A DNA stretch of 64,000 bases, from positions 1 through 64,000 of the forward strand of contig NZ_MAIQ01000011.1 in the NCBI RefSeq assembly GCF_001678845.1, given 5' to 3'. The DNA comes from Christensenella intestinihominis. GTDB lineage: Bacteria; Bacillota; Clostridia; Christensenellales; Christensenellaceae. The translations under genes and the position numbers were made by a program. Below the pieces are notes generated by a model that searched no databases, had not been told where the DNA came from, and saw only the letters and a list, made by a program, of their open reading frames with translations. Positions 63,941 through 64,000 of this stretch are shown in pieces. How positions within the stretch are numbered: position 1 is the stretch's first letter; each line of letters opens with the position of its first letter.

Positions 63941-64000
63941 CTAACAGCTTTTCTTCATTTTGTTCCAAACCGGCACACGCCGGTCAATCACGGATTTGCG
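63941..64000 (-). CDS. 3' end of an upstream gene (partial)
   Basis: At the window edge one frame stays open for 19 codons and ends with TAG at 63941-63943 (VIDRRVPVWNKMKKSC). The two other frames have early stops. It ends 17 bases before the isomerase start and probably belongs to the same operon. The product cannot be told. Confidence 0.45.
   Translation of the reverse strand, partial: RKSVIDRRVPVWNKMKKSC

Overview
The window looks like a chromosomal segment of a Gram-positive, Clostridia-type Firmicute of roughly 50% GC. The reasons are an hrcA-grpE-dnaK-dnaJ operon behind a perfect CIRCE element, an mraZ-led division/cell-wall cluster, ireB-ruvX-DUF1292, pyruvate phosphate dikinase, nrdR, a sporulation-type sigma factor and consensus TTGACA/TATAAT promoters. 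MurE has the DNPR signature of meso-diaminopimelate ligases. A Christensenellaceae-like host is my guess and is not demonstrated. Almost everything is on the minus strand; only three genes (46.8-49.5 kb) are on the plus strand.

Layout: (1) 0-1.6 kb: start of a sugar isomerase-like gene, a DeoR regulator, and a four-tRNA operon (Val-Asp-Gly-Cys) with its own promoter and terminator. (2) 1.7-6.4 kb: housekeeping (DUF1292, ruvX, ireB, iscU, nifS, pgeF, nrdR, SigE/K-like sigma). (3) 6.5-7.5 kb: an odd island lying between two terminators, with a degenerate 56-bp tandem repeat built on GGCAATGCC dyads and two or three tiny ORFs of unknown function. (4) 7.6-20.9 kb: the dcw cluster mraZ-rsmH-ftsL-pbp-murE-mraY-murD-ftsW-ftsQ-ftsA-ftsZ. 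Its class B PBP has lost all three catalytic motifs, its FtsL carries a 225-residue basic disordered cytoplasmic domain, and murF, murG, murB and murC are absent. (5) 20.9-43.5 kb: phosphoesterase, engB, lon, an orphan DUF2179 domain, a zinc ribbon, ppdK, recO, era, a kinase-PAP2 fusion, ybeY, pgpH, phoH, rpsU, HIT, mtaB, rsmE, prmA, dnaJ, dnaK, grpE and hrcA. (6) 43.5-49.5 kb: hemW, lepA, then on plus a LUD protein, a phosphohexomutase and a Dabb protein. (7) 49.6-52.2 kb: an independent three-gene unit encoding a microcompartment vertex-type (EutN/CcmL) protein with a long acidic tail, MtnA, and a class II aldolase with a C-terminal helix resembling an encapsulation peptide. (8) 52.2-64 kb: a LacI-controlled carbohydrate locus (two TIM-barrel isomerases, GATase-like protein, LacI, ribose/AI-2-type ABC transporter, DUF4432 epimerase, BtpA/SgcQ protein, PfkB kinase) with two perfect 16-bp TTTAAAGCGCTTTAAA operators.

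The most interesting signals are the three-gene EutN/MtnA/aldolase unit, which suggests an encapsulated or scaffolded 5-deoxypentose salvage route releasing DHAP plus an aldehyde; the pseudo-transpeptidase PBP paired with an apparently intact FtsW; and the repeat and micro-ORF island behind ftsZ. All family assignments come from reading motifs by eye; no searches were run.
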